33,554 nt of DNA, taken from assembly GCA_964647255.1 (NCBI GenBank), contig CAZYGI010000043.1, forward strand, positions 1 to 33,554, in the 5' to 3' direction. The translations under genes were made by a program, and so were the position numbers. This DNA is from CAWJEL01 sp964647255 (GTDB taxonomy: Bacteria > Chloroflexota > Anaerolineae > CG2-30-64-16). This document shows positions 14,593 through 20,974 of this stretch, one piece after another (position 1 is the first letter of the stretch; each line of letters begins with the position of its first letter). The notes below the pieces were generated by a model, which was given only the letters and a program-made list of their open reading frames with translations, had not been told where the DNA came from and searched no databases.

Positions 14593-14626
14593 CATGGCGA
14601 CACGGCGACGCGGGGATGCGGTGAAC
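14593..14626. repeat. Short dispersed CGACACGGCGAC repeat fragment
   Basis: The gap between pstA2 and pstB2 contains CGACACGGCGACGCGGGGA. A related sequence lies on the opposite strand near 29780-29812 (GTCCCCGTGTCGCCGTGTC and CGCCCCGCGTCCC) upstream of the DUF58 gene. This looks like a fragment of a dispersed simple repeat lodged inside an otherwise tight operon. Confidence 0.4.
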
Positions 14627-14640
14627 AGGTGAGCAAGGGC

Positions 14641-15435
14641 ATGAGCCAACTAACCAACCAATATTCTGGTCAGCAGACCAACCCAAAAATCCAACTCGAT
14701 CGTGTGAGTTATCAGTACGAGGCCGGCAAGCCGGTGTTGCGCGATGTCACGCTGGAGATTCAGCCGCACGCGGTCACGGTGCTGTTCGGTCCCGCAGGCG
14801 GCGGCAAGACGACGCTGCTGCGGCTGATCAACCGGCTGAACGACCTGGTGGACGGCGCCAGGATGAGCGGCCACATCCTGCTGGACGGACAGGACCTCTA
14901 TGCGCCGGGGACGGTGGTCGCCGCGCTGCGCCGCCGCGTGGGCATGGTGTTCGCACTGCCGCTGCCGCTGCCGGGCACCGTCCGTGAGAACATCCTCTAC
15001 GGCCCAAAGCTGGCTGGCGAGCGCGACCGCGCCCGGCAGGAGGAGATTGTGGTGCGCTGCCTGCAGCAGGCGGCGCTCTGGGCCGAGGTGAAGGATCGGC
15101 TGGACAGCCCAGCGACGTCGCTCTCCGGCGGCCAGCAGCAGCGCCTCTGCATCGCCCGCAGCCTGGCGTTGGAGCCTGAGGTGCTGCTGTTGGACGAGCC
15201 GACCTCCGGGCTGGACCCGATCTCGACGGCCAAGGTGGAGGAGTCGCTCTTTCAGCTCAAGAAGGACTACACCATCGTCATCGTGCCGCATTCCGTCCAA
15301 CAGGCGGCCCGCGTGGCCGATGATGCGGCCTTCTTCTTGATGGGCGAGCTGGTGGAACACCAACCGGGCGACGCCCTCTTCACGCGGCCGCAGGAGAAGC
15401 GCACGGAAGATTACGTGACGGGGCGGTTTGGCTAA
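14641..15435 (+). CDS. pstB: Divergent PstB ATPase (copy 2), Q-loop glutamine replaced
   Basis: A 264-residue ABC ATPase of the PstB family, full length and ending in KRTEDYVTGRFG. Walker A is GPAGGGKTT (50-58, Lys56), the signature LSGGQQQRLCIAR is intact (161-173), Walker B LLLDEP has the catalytic Glu186, and the H-loop has His217 (IVPHSVQQAARVAD). The Q-loop is altered: where PstB has VGMVFQKPNPFP this protein has VGMVFALPLPLP, so the Gln that contacts the metal and couples to the permease is Ala105 (codon 14953-14955). ATG 14641 is chosen for the AGGTGA site 8 bases upstream; a GTG at 14629 would add 4 residues. It is followed directly by pstB3, and the two may form a heterodimer. Confidence 0.88.
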   Translation: MSQLTNQYSGQQTNPKIQLDRVSYQYEAGKPVLRDVTLEIQPHAVTVLFGPAGGGKTTLLRLINRLNDLVDGARMSGHILLDGQDLYAPGTVVAALRRRVGMVFALPLPLPGTVRENILYGPKLAGERDRARQEEIVVRCLQQAALWAEVKDRLDSPATSLSGGQQQRLCIARSLALEPEVLLLDEPTSGLDPISTAKVEESLFQLKKDYTIVIVPHSVQQAARVADDAAFFLMGELVEHQPGDALFTRPQEKRTEDYVTGRFG

Positions 15436-15436
15436 T

Positions 15437-16207
15437 ATGGCGACGATCAACGTCAATCATCTCCACTTTTACTACGGCCCAAAGCTGGCGCTGAACGATG
15501 TCAACATCGAGATTCCAAGCCAGCGTATCACCGCGCTGATCGGCCCGTCGGGGTGCGGGAAATCCACTTTTCTGCGCTGTCTCAACCGGATGAACGACAC
15601 CATCGCCCACTCGCGCGCGACCGGCGAGGTGTTGCTGGATGGCCAGGATATTTACGCCCCGCGCACTGACGTCGTGGACCTGCGCCGCCGCGTCGGGATG
15701 GTGTTTCAGCGGCCCAACCCGTTCCCGCAGTCCATCTTCGACAACGTAGCGTTCGGCCCGCGCGTGCTGGGGATGACGCATGACGGTTCGCTGGCGGAGA
15801 TCGTCGAGCGCAGCCTGGTCGCGGCCGATCTGTGGGCCGAGGTGAAGGACAGCCTGCGGCAGGATGCGCTTAGCCTGTCGCTGGGTCAGCAGCAGCGGCT
15901 CTGCATCGCCCGCGTCGTTGCGGTCAAGCCCGAGGTGATCCTGATGGACGAGCCGTGCTCCGCGCTCGATCCCATCTCCACCCTGAAGGTCGAAGATCTG
16001 ATGCGCGAGCTGTCGGCCCGCTACACGATCGTGATCGTGACGCACAACATGCAGCAGGCAGCCCGCGCGTCCGACATCACCGCCATGATGATGTTGACCG
16101 CGGATGGTAAATCGGGTACGATCATTGAAACGGGCGAAACCAAAGATATTTTCACCCAGCCGAAGGACAAACGCACCGAGGACTACGTCACTGGGCGGTT
16201 CGGCTGA
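15437..16207 (+). CDS. pstB: PstB ATPase (copy 3), altered signature motif
   Basis: A 256-residue PstB. Walker A GPSGCGKST, Q-loop VGMVFQRPNPFPQSIFDNV, Walker B VILMDEPCSALDP and H-loop VTHNMQQAARASD are canonical. The ABC signature is not: ALSLSLGQQQR replaces ALSLSGGQQQR, giving LSLGQ with Leu149 (codon 15881-15883) instead of the first Gly. The start ATG lies 1 base after the pstB2 TAA, indicating termination-reinitiation coupling and roughly equal synthesis; an in-frame TTG at 15428 would overlap pstB2. The lesion is complementary to that of PstB2. It is followed after a 177-base gap by phoU2. Confidence 0.9.
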   Translation: MATINVNHLHFYYGPKLALNDVNIEIPSQRITALIGPSGCGKSTFLRCLNRMNDTIAHSRATGEVLLDGQDIYAPRTDVVDLRRRVGMVFQRPNPFPQSIFDNVAFGPRVLGMTHDGSLAEIVERSLVAADLWAEVKDSLRQDALSLSLGQQQRLCIARVVAVKPEVILMDEPCSALDPISTLKVEDLMRELSARYTIVIVTHNMQQAARASDITAMMMLTADGKSGTIIETGETKDIFTQPKDKRTEDYVTGRFG

Positions 16208-16232
16208 TGTTTTTCATTCTGACAGGCGGACC

Positions 16233-16342
16233 GTCATTGCAAGGGGCCGCAGCCCTGACGCAATCTCACGCGTGGGTGCGGGGTTGCTGCGGACTATCCC
16301 TCAGCTACGCTGTGGTCGGGCGACGATCGCCCTCGCGATGAC
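16233..16342. repeat. Intergenic repeat element with GTCATTGC termini
   Basis: The pstB3-phoU2 gap is filled by a roughly 110-base sequence starting GTCATTGCAAGG (16233) and ending CCTCGCGATGAC (16342), i.e. imperfect inverted termini, with internal GACGCAATCTCACG. This resembles the common GTCATTGCGAGG...GCAATCT interspersed repeats of many bacterial genomes. It has no ORF of note and no Pho-box array, so phoU2 is probably read through from upstream. Confidence 0.55.
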
Positions 16343-16384
16343 AATCAAGGTGTAGGCTTGATCTGGGCCAGACAGGGAGGCGGT

Positions 16385-17047
16385 ATGGCCGGCGCACGAG
16401 CGCATTTTGAGCAGGAACTCTCACAACTCCGGGCGCGGCTGCTTGAGTATGGCAGCGTGGTGCGCGCGGCGGTTGCTCATGGTCTGGAGGCGTTGACGGA
16501 GGGCGACGCCGTGCTGGCGCATGAGGTGATCGCACGGGACGCCGATTTGAACCGGATGCGGTACGAGATCGAGGCCGAATGCTACCGCCTGTTGGTCACC
16601 GAGCAGCCGGTGGCCGGCGACATGCGCCTGGTGGTCTCCGGCATCATCATCGCCACCGACCTGGAACGGATCGCCGACCACGGCAAGAAGATCGCCCGCA
16701 TCTCGCTGCGCATCGCCGATGACCCGCAGCCGCTGCCCCTGGGCGACATCCCGCTCCTGGGCGAGAAGGCCCTGGCCCTGGTGGATCGCGCCCTGGTCGC
16801 CGTCGCCCATCGCGATGTGGCTCAGGCCCGCGCCGTGTGTGAGGCGGATGACGAGGTGGATGCGCTGTACAAGCAGATGTTCAACGTGATCCTGAGCTAC
16901 ATGCTGGAGAACACCCGGCTCATCGCCGCGGGGACGCATATGCTTCAAGTTGCACATGAGTTGGAGCGCGTCGGCGACCGCGCCACGAACGTCGCCGAGC
17001 GGGTGATTTATGCGGTGACGGGCGAATTGATCGAGCTGAACGTATAA
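16385..17047 (+). CDS. phoU: PhoU-family phosphate signalling regulator (copy 2)
   Basis: A 220-residue PhoU with the same length and two-bundle pattern as copy 1 (TDLERIADHGKKIAR and HELERVGDRATNVAERVIY). ATG 16385 is preceded 4 bases upstream by GGGAGG. It closes the second transporter set (S2-C2-A2-B2-B3-PhoU2), so each Pst system has its own PhoU; one may act on PhoR and the other on its transporter, which is inference. Followed 27 bases later by the CPBP protease gene. Confidence 0.92.
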   Translation: MAGARAHFEQELSQLRARLLEYGSVVRAAVAHGLEALTEGDAVLAHEVIARDADLNRMRYEIEAECYRLLVTEQPVAGDMRLVVSGIIIATDLERIADHGKKIARISLRIADDPQPLPLGDIPLLGEKALALVDRALVAVAHRDVAQARAVCEADDEVDALYKQMFNVILSYMLENTRLIAAGTHMLQVAHELERVGDRATNVAERVIYAVTGELIELNV

Positions 17048-17074
17048 AGCAAGCAAGGCCCCTGGGGAGGCGTC

Positions 17075-18121
17075 ATGGAAGTTTTGTCTACGGTTCTGAT
17101 GTTCGCACCGTTCATCTTGATCCTTTGGCTGGCGAACCTGGCGCACCGCAAGCAGGTCGAAGGCCGGAGCGAGACCGCGAATGTCCTGCGCTGGGTAGCG
17201 TATGGGCTCTTGCTGGCTGGCTACCTCCTGTTCTTCGGCGTCGGGCTTCTGTTCCAGGCCATCGGCGCCTTTCTGCCAGCGCTGGGCAGCGCCGGTGAGC
17301 CGCTTGCGGGTGTGATCAGTGCGGACCGCATCCCGCTGTTTGCGCTGGGCCTGTGGGCGCCGGCGCTCCTGGGGATGATCCTGCTGTTGCGGCCTGTGCG
17401 CCGGCTCGTCGCTCGCTTCACACAGCTCGATCCCGATAGCCCGGTGCAGGCTGTGGCGTTGAGCTATATCGGCCTGGTGCTGATCCTGATGTTTGCCCCG
17501 CTCGGGCTGGGGCTCGACAACCTGGCTGCGATGCTGGAACAACAGGCGGCCGCAGGGGCGAAGTTCGATCCCACGCCGACGTTGTGGGCACAGGATTTGA
17601 CCTGGCTGGTGATGGCGCTGGTCGGCGTCGGTTGGCTCTCGCGGCGCAGCCTCGGCTCGGCGCTGCGCCGGCTGGCGATCGTGCGGCCGCAGCTCAAGCA
17701 CCTGGCGATCGGGGCCGGCGCCGGCCTCCTCATGGCGCCGTTGGTGATAGCCGCGGAGTACGGCCTGGCCCAGATCGGCATCACCGGCAGCACCGAGGTG
17801 GAGCGCGTGACCGAGCAGATCATCGGTCCGCTGGCGCAGTCTATCCCCGGCATCCTGACGCTCGGCCTGGCCGCCGCGCTCGGCGAGGAGTCGCTCATGC
17901 GGGGCGCGCTCCAGCCGCGCTTCGGGTTGATCCTGACGACGCTGCTCTTTGCCCTGCTGCACTCCACCTACGGGATCAGCCTGGCGACCATCATCGTGTT
18001 TGTGGTCGGCCTTGCGCTCGGCCTGCTGCGGCGGCGGTTCAATACTACCACGTCCATGACTGCGCACGCCGTGTACAACATGACGCTGGGGCTGGTGTCG
18101 TTGTTGGGGCTGGTGAAGTAA
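17075..18121 (+). CDS. CPBP-family intramembrane metalloprotease
   Basis: A 348-residue membrane protein with about eight hydrophobic segments. The Abi/CPBP (CAAX-protease-related) catalytic signature is complete in the C-terminal third: motif 1 EESLMRGALQPRFG (E-E-x3-R), motif 2 FALLHSTYG (F-x3-H), and the last conserved helix AHAVYN (H-x3-N). Such glutamate-dependent proteases cut within or near the membrane; the target is unknown. GGGGAGG 6 bases before the ATG and a gap of only 27 bases from phoU2 make it the last gene of the phosphate locus, so it is probably induced with it. Confidence 0.88.
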   Translation: MEVLSTVLMFAPFILILWLANLAHRKQVEGRSETANVLRWVAYGLLLAGYLLFFGVGLLFQAIGAFLPALGSAGEPLAGVISADRIPLFALGLWAPALLGMILLLRPVRRLVARFTQLDPDSPVQAVALSYIGLVLILMFAPLGLGLDNLAAMLEQQAAAGAKFDPTPTLWAQDLTWLVMALVGVGWLSRRSLGSALRRLAIVRPQLKHLAIGAGAGLLMAPLVIAAEYGLAQIGITGSTEVERVTEQIIGPLAQSIPGILTLGLAAALGEESLMRGALQPRFGLILTTLLFALLHSTYGISLATIIVFVVGLALGLLRRRFNTTTSMTAHAVYNMTLGLVSLLGLVK

Positions 18122-18134
18122 AACCGATCCTCTG

Positions 18135-18269
18135 GTCATTCTGAGTGGGTTAAAGAAGCGGCCCGCTCAACGACGAGTCGCCAGCGAAGAATCTCGTCAT
18201 GTGTGAAGTAGATTCTTCGCTGGCGTCCTACCGTGACGGAAGTTGAGCCGTTCACCTGCTCAGAATGAC
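18135..18269. repeat. MITE-like palindromic element, 135 bp
   Basis: Perfect 11-bp terminal inverted repeats GTCATTCTGAG (18135-18145) and CTCAGAATGAC (18259-18269) enclose a perfect 15-bp inner pair GCCAGCGAAGAATCT (18180-18194) and AGATTCTTCGCTGGC (18210-18224). It lies between the convergent CPBP and GNAT genes and may act as a terminator for both. No coding capacity. The CATTCTGAG...GAAGAATCT type is common among bacterial interspersed repeats. Confidence 0.7.
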
Positions 18270-18274
18270 AAGCA

Positions 18275-18868
18275 TTACGTTTTTTGCGCCAGCAGTCCCT
18301 CCAGCCGCGCCTTGACCATCGGCCATTCGCGATCCAGGATGCTGAAATAGATCGAATCCCGGATCGTGCCATCGGGCCGGATGATGTGGTTACGCAGGAC
18401 GCCCTCGCGGGCCGCGCCCAGGCGCTCGATGGCGCGCTGCGACCGCTCGTTGAGGAGGTCAGTCTTGAACTGCACCCGGATGCAGCCCCACGCCTCGAAC
18501 GCGTGGCGCAGCAGCAGATACTTGCTCTCCGTGTTCACCCCGGTCCGGTGAAACTCCGGCCCGTACCATGTCCCCCCGATCTCGACCCCGCGGTCGGCCC
18601 GGCGGATGTCCATGAAGCGCGTGCAGCCGATCGCCCGCCCTGTGGCCCGGTGAACGACAGCAAACGGCAGGTCGGTCCCGCGCGCCTGTCGGGCCAACAG
18701 ATCGCGCACGAACGCCAGCATTTTCTCTTCGCTGTCAATCTCGCCGTACAGCATGTGCTGCCAGATGTCCGGCTCGAACCCGACGCGGCACAGGTCGGCC
18801 ACGTGCCCCTCGGACAGCGGCTCCAGACGCACCAGACGTCCGGCAAACGTGATCGGATGAACATTCAT
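18275..18868 (-). CDS. GNAT-family N-acetyltransferase (RimJ/RimL-like)
   Basis: A 197-residue acetyltransferase. It begins with the typical ITFAGRLVRLEPLSEGHVADL strand-helix, has the central strands PFAVVHRATGRAIGCTRFMDI, the acetyl-CoA loop GPEFHRTGVNTESKYLLLRHAFE, the IRVQFKTDLLNERSQRAIERLG helix of RimJ-type enzymes and a C-terminal IIRPDGTIRDSIYFSILDREW. It would acetylate an amine; the substrate is unknown. ATG 18868 fits the family N-terminus; the frame extends 13 codons upstream without support. Downstream of the thioredoxin gene but separated from it by a hairpin, so it may be transcribed separately. Confidence 0.88.
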   Translation of the reverse strand: MNVHPITFAGRLVRLEPLSEGHVADLCRVGFEPDIWQHMLYGEIDSEEKMLAFVRDLLARQARGTDLPFAVVHRATGRAIGCTRFMDIRRADRGVEIGGTWYGPEFHRTGVNTESKYLLLRHAFEAWGCIRVQFKTDLLNERSQRAIERLGAAREGVLRNHIIRPDGTIRDSIYFSILDREWPMVKARLEGLLAQKT

Positions 18869-18928
18869 GCTGATGCGCGAACTTCCTCTTCCGCCGCGCG
18901 GGCACACACACTCTCTCTCTGCGCGAAA

Positions 18929-18959
18929 CCTCCCTCTCCCGCGCAGCGGGAGAGGGAGG
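18929..18959. terminator. Perfect 14-bp hairpin between the thioredoxin and GNAT genes
   Basis: CCTCCCTCTCCCGC (18929-18942) pairs exactly with GCGGGAGAGGGAGG (18946-18959) around a GCA loop. It lies 22 bases beyond the stop of the minus-strand thioredoxin gene, so it can terminate that transcript. The CCCTCTCCCGC...GCGGGAGAGGG type is also a frequent dispersed repeat. Confidence 0.55.
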
Positions 18960-18980
18960 TAGGGGGGTGAGGGCCAGCGC

Positions 18981-19817
18981 TCAAAACAACGCCGACGCGA
19001 GTTTGTTCAAATACTCGCGCTTCTGTGGGTCGGCCTCGTCGAGCAGCTCCAGCAGGCCGAGCATCACCTGCCGCGCCTCACCATCGCGGAAGCGCCGGTC
19101 GCGCCGGAGGGCCGCCAGCATTTCATCCATCCCGGCGACGACGCCGTTCTCGCGGAGCACCCGTGCCGCTCGGAAGAAGTGCGCGGCCGCGGTGTCGGCG
19201 CCCGCCACATCTTCCACCGAGCCGGAGGCGACCAGGTAGCGGGCGAGCGGCCGCAGCTTCTCGGCAACCGCGATCTCCGTGCCGTCTTTGATGCCGTCGA
19301 GCAACGGTTCGGCCTCGCGGGCTTTGCCCTGCGCCAGCAGCGCCTTCGCCAGCCCGAGCGCGTCAGCCGCGCCGCCCGTCGCCGCGAGCTTGCGGTACGC
19401 GGCCTCCGCCTCGGCCCAGCGCCGCGCAGCGAGGAGCTTCGCGGCGGCGTCGCCGGCCGCCGCGGCTCCCGGCGACGCCGCACCCAGCTTGGCGATGAAC
19501 TGGCGCACCTGCGGCTCCGGCAGCGCACCGACGAACTCGGCCGCCACCTTGCCGTCGCGGAACGCCTTCACCGCCGGGATGCCCTGGATGCCGAACCGGC
19601 CGGCCACGCGCGGGTTCTCGTCGGTGTTCACCTTCGCCAGAGTCCACGCGCCGTTGGCCTCCCGGGCCAGCTTTTCCAGGGTCGGCCCCAACATGCGGCA
19701 CGGGCCACACCACGGCGCCCAGAAATCCGCCACCACCGGCTGTTGCCGGGAGCGAGCGATGACCTCAGTCTCAAAAGTTGTTTCGTTGACGTCAATAACG
19801 TGCGGTGATTGTGCCAT
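18981..19817 (-). CDS. Thioredoxin-TPR protein (CnoX/YbbN-like)
   Basis: A 278-residue fusion. Residues 1-112 are a thioredoxin domain with active site WCGPC (Cys37, Cys40) and the cis-proline loop GIQGIPAVKAF. Residues 120-278 are Ala/Leu-rich helical repeats (AAKLLAARRWAEAEAAYRKL, LAKALLAQGKAREAEPLLDG) like the C-terminal TPR region of CnoX, which combines holdase and redox protection. In E. coli CnoX the first cysteine is lost; here both are present, so a real disulfide reductase is likely. No signal peptide: cytoplasmic. It might also supply electrons to ArsC, but that is speculative. Confidence 0.87.
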   Translation of the reverse strand: MAQSPHVIDVNETTFETEVIARSRQQPVVADFWAPWCGPCRMLGPTLEKLAREANGAWTLAKVNTDENPRVAGRFGIQGIPAVKAFRDGKVAAEFVGALPEPQVRQFIAKLGAASPGAAAAGDAAAKLLAARRWAEAEAAYRKLAATGGAADALGLAKALLAQGKAREAEPLLDGIKDGTEIAVAEKLRPLARYLVASGSVEDVAGADTAAAHFFRAARVLRENGVVAGMDEMLAALRRDRRFRDGEARQVMLGLLELLDEADPQKREYLNKLASALF

Positions 19818-19921
19818 TCCGATACCTCAAGGGTGAGTTATTCACTGTCTGAGATGCGCCATGGGGCGGCGAGGATACAGTCCTCCCGGCATCGTCTTCA
19901 TCCCCACCGCGTCGCATTCGT

Positions 19922-19976
19922 CATTGCTTCGCGGGCAAGTCGCCATTCGGCTCAGCGACTTGTCCGCGAAGCAATG
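19922..19976. terminator. 22-bp hairpin downstream of the CDF transporter gene
   Basis: Arm 19922-19943 (starting CATTGCTTCGCGGGCAAG) pairs with 19955-19976 (starting GCGACTTGTCCGCGAAGC) at 21 of 22 positions, the exception being a possible G-U pair; the loop is 11 bases. It begins 5 bases beyond the CDF stop on the minus strand and lies before the thioredoxin start, so it probably ends the CDF transcript. Confidence 0.65.
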
Positions 19977-19980
19977 GAGC

Positions 19981-20892
19981 TTAACTCAACTCCCCGGTCT
20001 TGGGATCGTGGAGCGTTTCCGGCGCCTGCGAGCCTTCGGGATCCATATGGACAATGCAGTAGCCGTAGTTCGTGAGCTTGTGGATGCGGGCTTTGACCTC
20101 GGTCGCAATCGCGTCGGCCAGTTCAATCGGTATGCCGCGTTTGACCTCGATGTGCAGCGCGGTGTGAACCGTCTCCGGGCCGATCATCTCGGCCCGGAGG
20201 TTGTGGACGCTGAGCACGCCGGGCGTCGAGAGCGCCGCGTGGTCAATCGCCGCCATCAGCTCTCGGTCGGGCGCCCGCCCCAGGAGGAACGACAGGTTTT
20301 CGCGGAAAAGCCCCGCCGCGTTGATTGCGATGATCGTGGCGACGAAGAGCGCGGCGAGCGGATCCGCGATCGGGTGGCCCCACCAGACAAACAGCGTGCC
20401 GAGCAAGGCCGCCAGCAGCCCCAGCTCGTCGTTGATTAGCTCAATAAACTGCGCCTTGGCCGCCGCGCCGCGCGTCTTCTGCCGGAACAGCTTGAGCAGA
20501 GGCGCGGCCGCGATCACCATCGAGACGACGAGCACGCCCACCGCCAGCGGCAGGTTTTGGTGGTTCGCCTCGTGCGGGTGCAGCAGCCGGGGGATCGCCT
20601 CCTCGTAGAGCTTGAAGCTGGTGAAGGAGATGAACAGGGTTGCAGCCACCAGCGCCGCGGCGTTCTGCGCGCGGCCGTGGCCCAGCATGTGCTCCCGGTC
20701 GGCTCTTCGCCGCGCCCACAGGAGCGCGACCAGGAGAAAGCCCGCGATGAAGATGTCGCTGAGGGTGTGCAGCGCCTCCGCAAACAGCGCCATCACCCCG
20801 GTGAGGAGATAGGCGGCCAGCTTGCCCGCAAAGATGACGATGTAGAGGATCAGCGTCAGCCGGATACTGCTGAGATCTTCAGATTCGTGCAC
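19981..20892 (-). CDS. Cation diffusion facilitator (CDF) metal exporter
   Basis: A 303-residue CDF protein with six membrane helices (about 10-205) and a C-terminal ferredoxin-like cytoplasmic domain (210-290, GVLSVHNLRAEMIGPETVHTALHIEV). The helix-2 metal site has the usual His42-x3-Asp46 (EALHTLSDI). The helix-5 site is unusual: Glu151-x3-Asp155 (IELINDELG) where zinc exporters have H/D-x3-D, so metal choice (Mn, Fe, Co, Zn) is uncertain. Start is GTG 20892, supported by AGGAGG 6 bases upstream. It follows the MFS gene by 82 bases on the same strand. Confidence 0.88.
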   Translation of the reverse strand: MHESEDLSSIRLTLILYIVIFAGKLAAYLLTGVMALFAEALHTLSDIFIAGFLLVALLWARRRADREHMLGHGRAQNAAALVAATLFISFTSFKLYEEAIPRLLHPHEANHQNLPLAVGVLVVSMVIAAAPLLKLFRQKTRGAAAKAQFIELINDELGLLAALLGTLFVWWGHPIADPLAALFVATIIAINAAGLFRENLSFLLGRAPDRELMAAIDHAALSTPGVLSVHNLRAEMIGPETVHTALHIEVKRGIPIELADAIATEVKARIHKLTNYGYCIVHMDPEGSQAPETLHDPKTGELS

Positions 20893-20974
20893 GGTGGGCC
20901 TCCTGAAAAGAGTGCATCAAGGATTCTGCACGTCCAACGGACGAGCCAGGCTGGATTCGCGGCGCAGCATAATA

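Noticed and set aside
14641..15435. PstB2 as a pseudogene
   Set aside because: Full length, no stop or frameshift, intact Walker A/B, signature, H-loop and C-terminal tail; only the Q-loop is altered.
16421..18139. 572-codon open frame on the minus strand across phoU2 and the CPBP gene
   Set aside because: Its protein is rich in Arg, Gln, His and Pro without any family pattern, it lies fully opposite two well-recognised genes, and it is a by-product of GC-rich codon bias.
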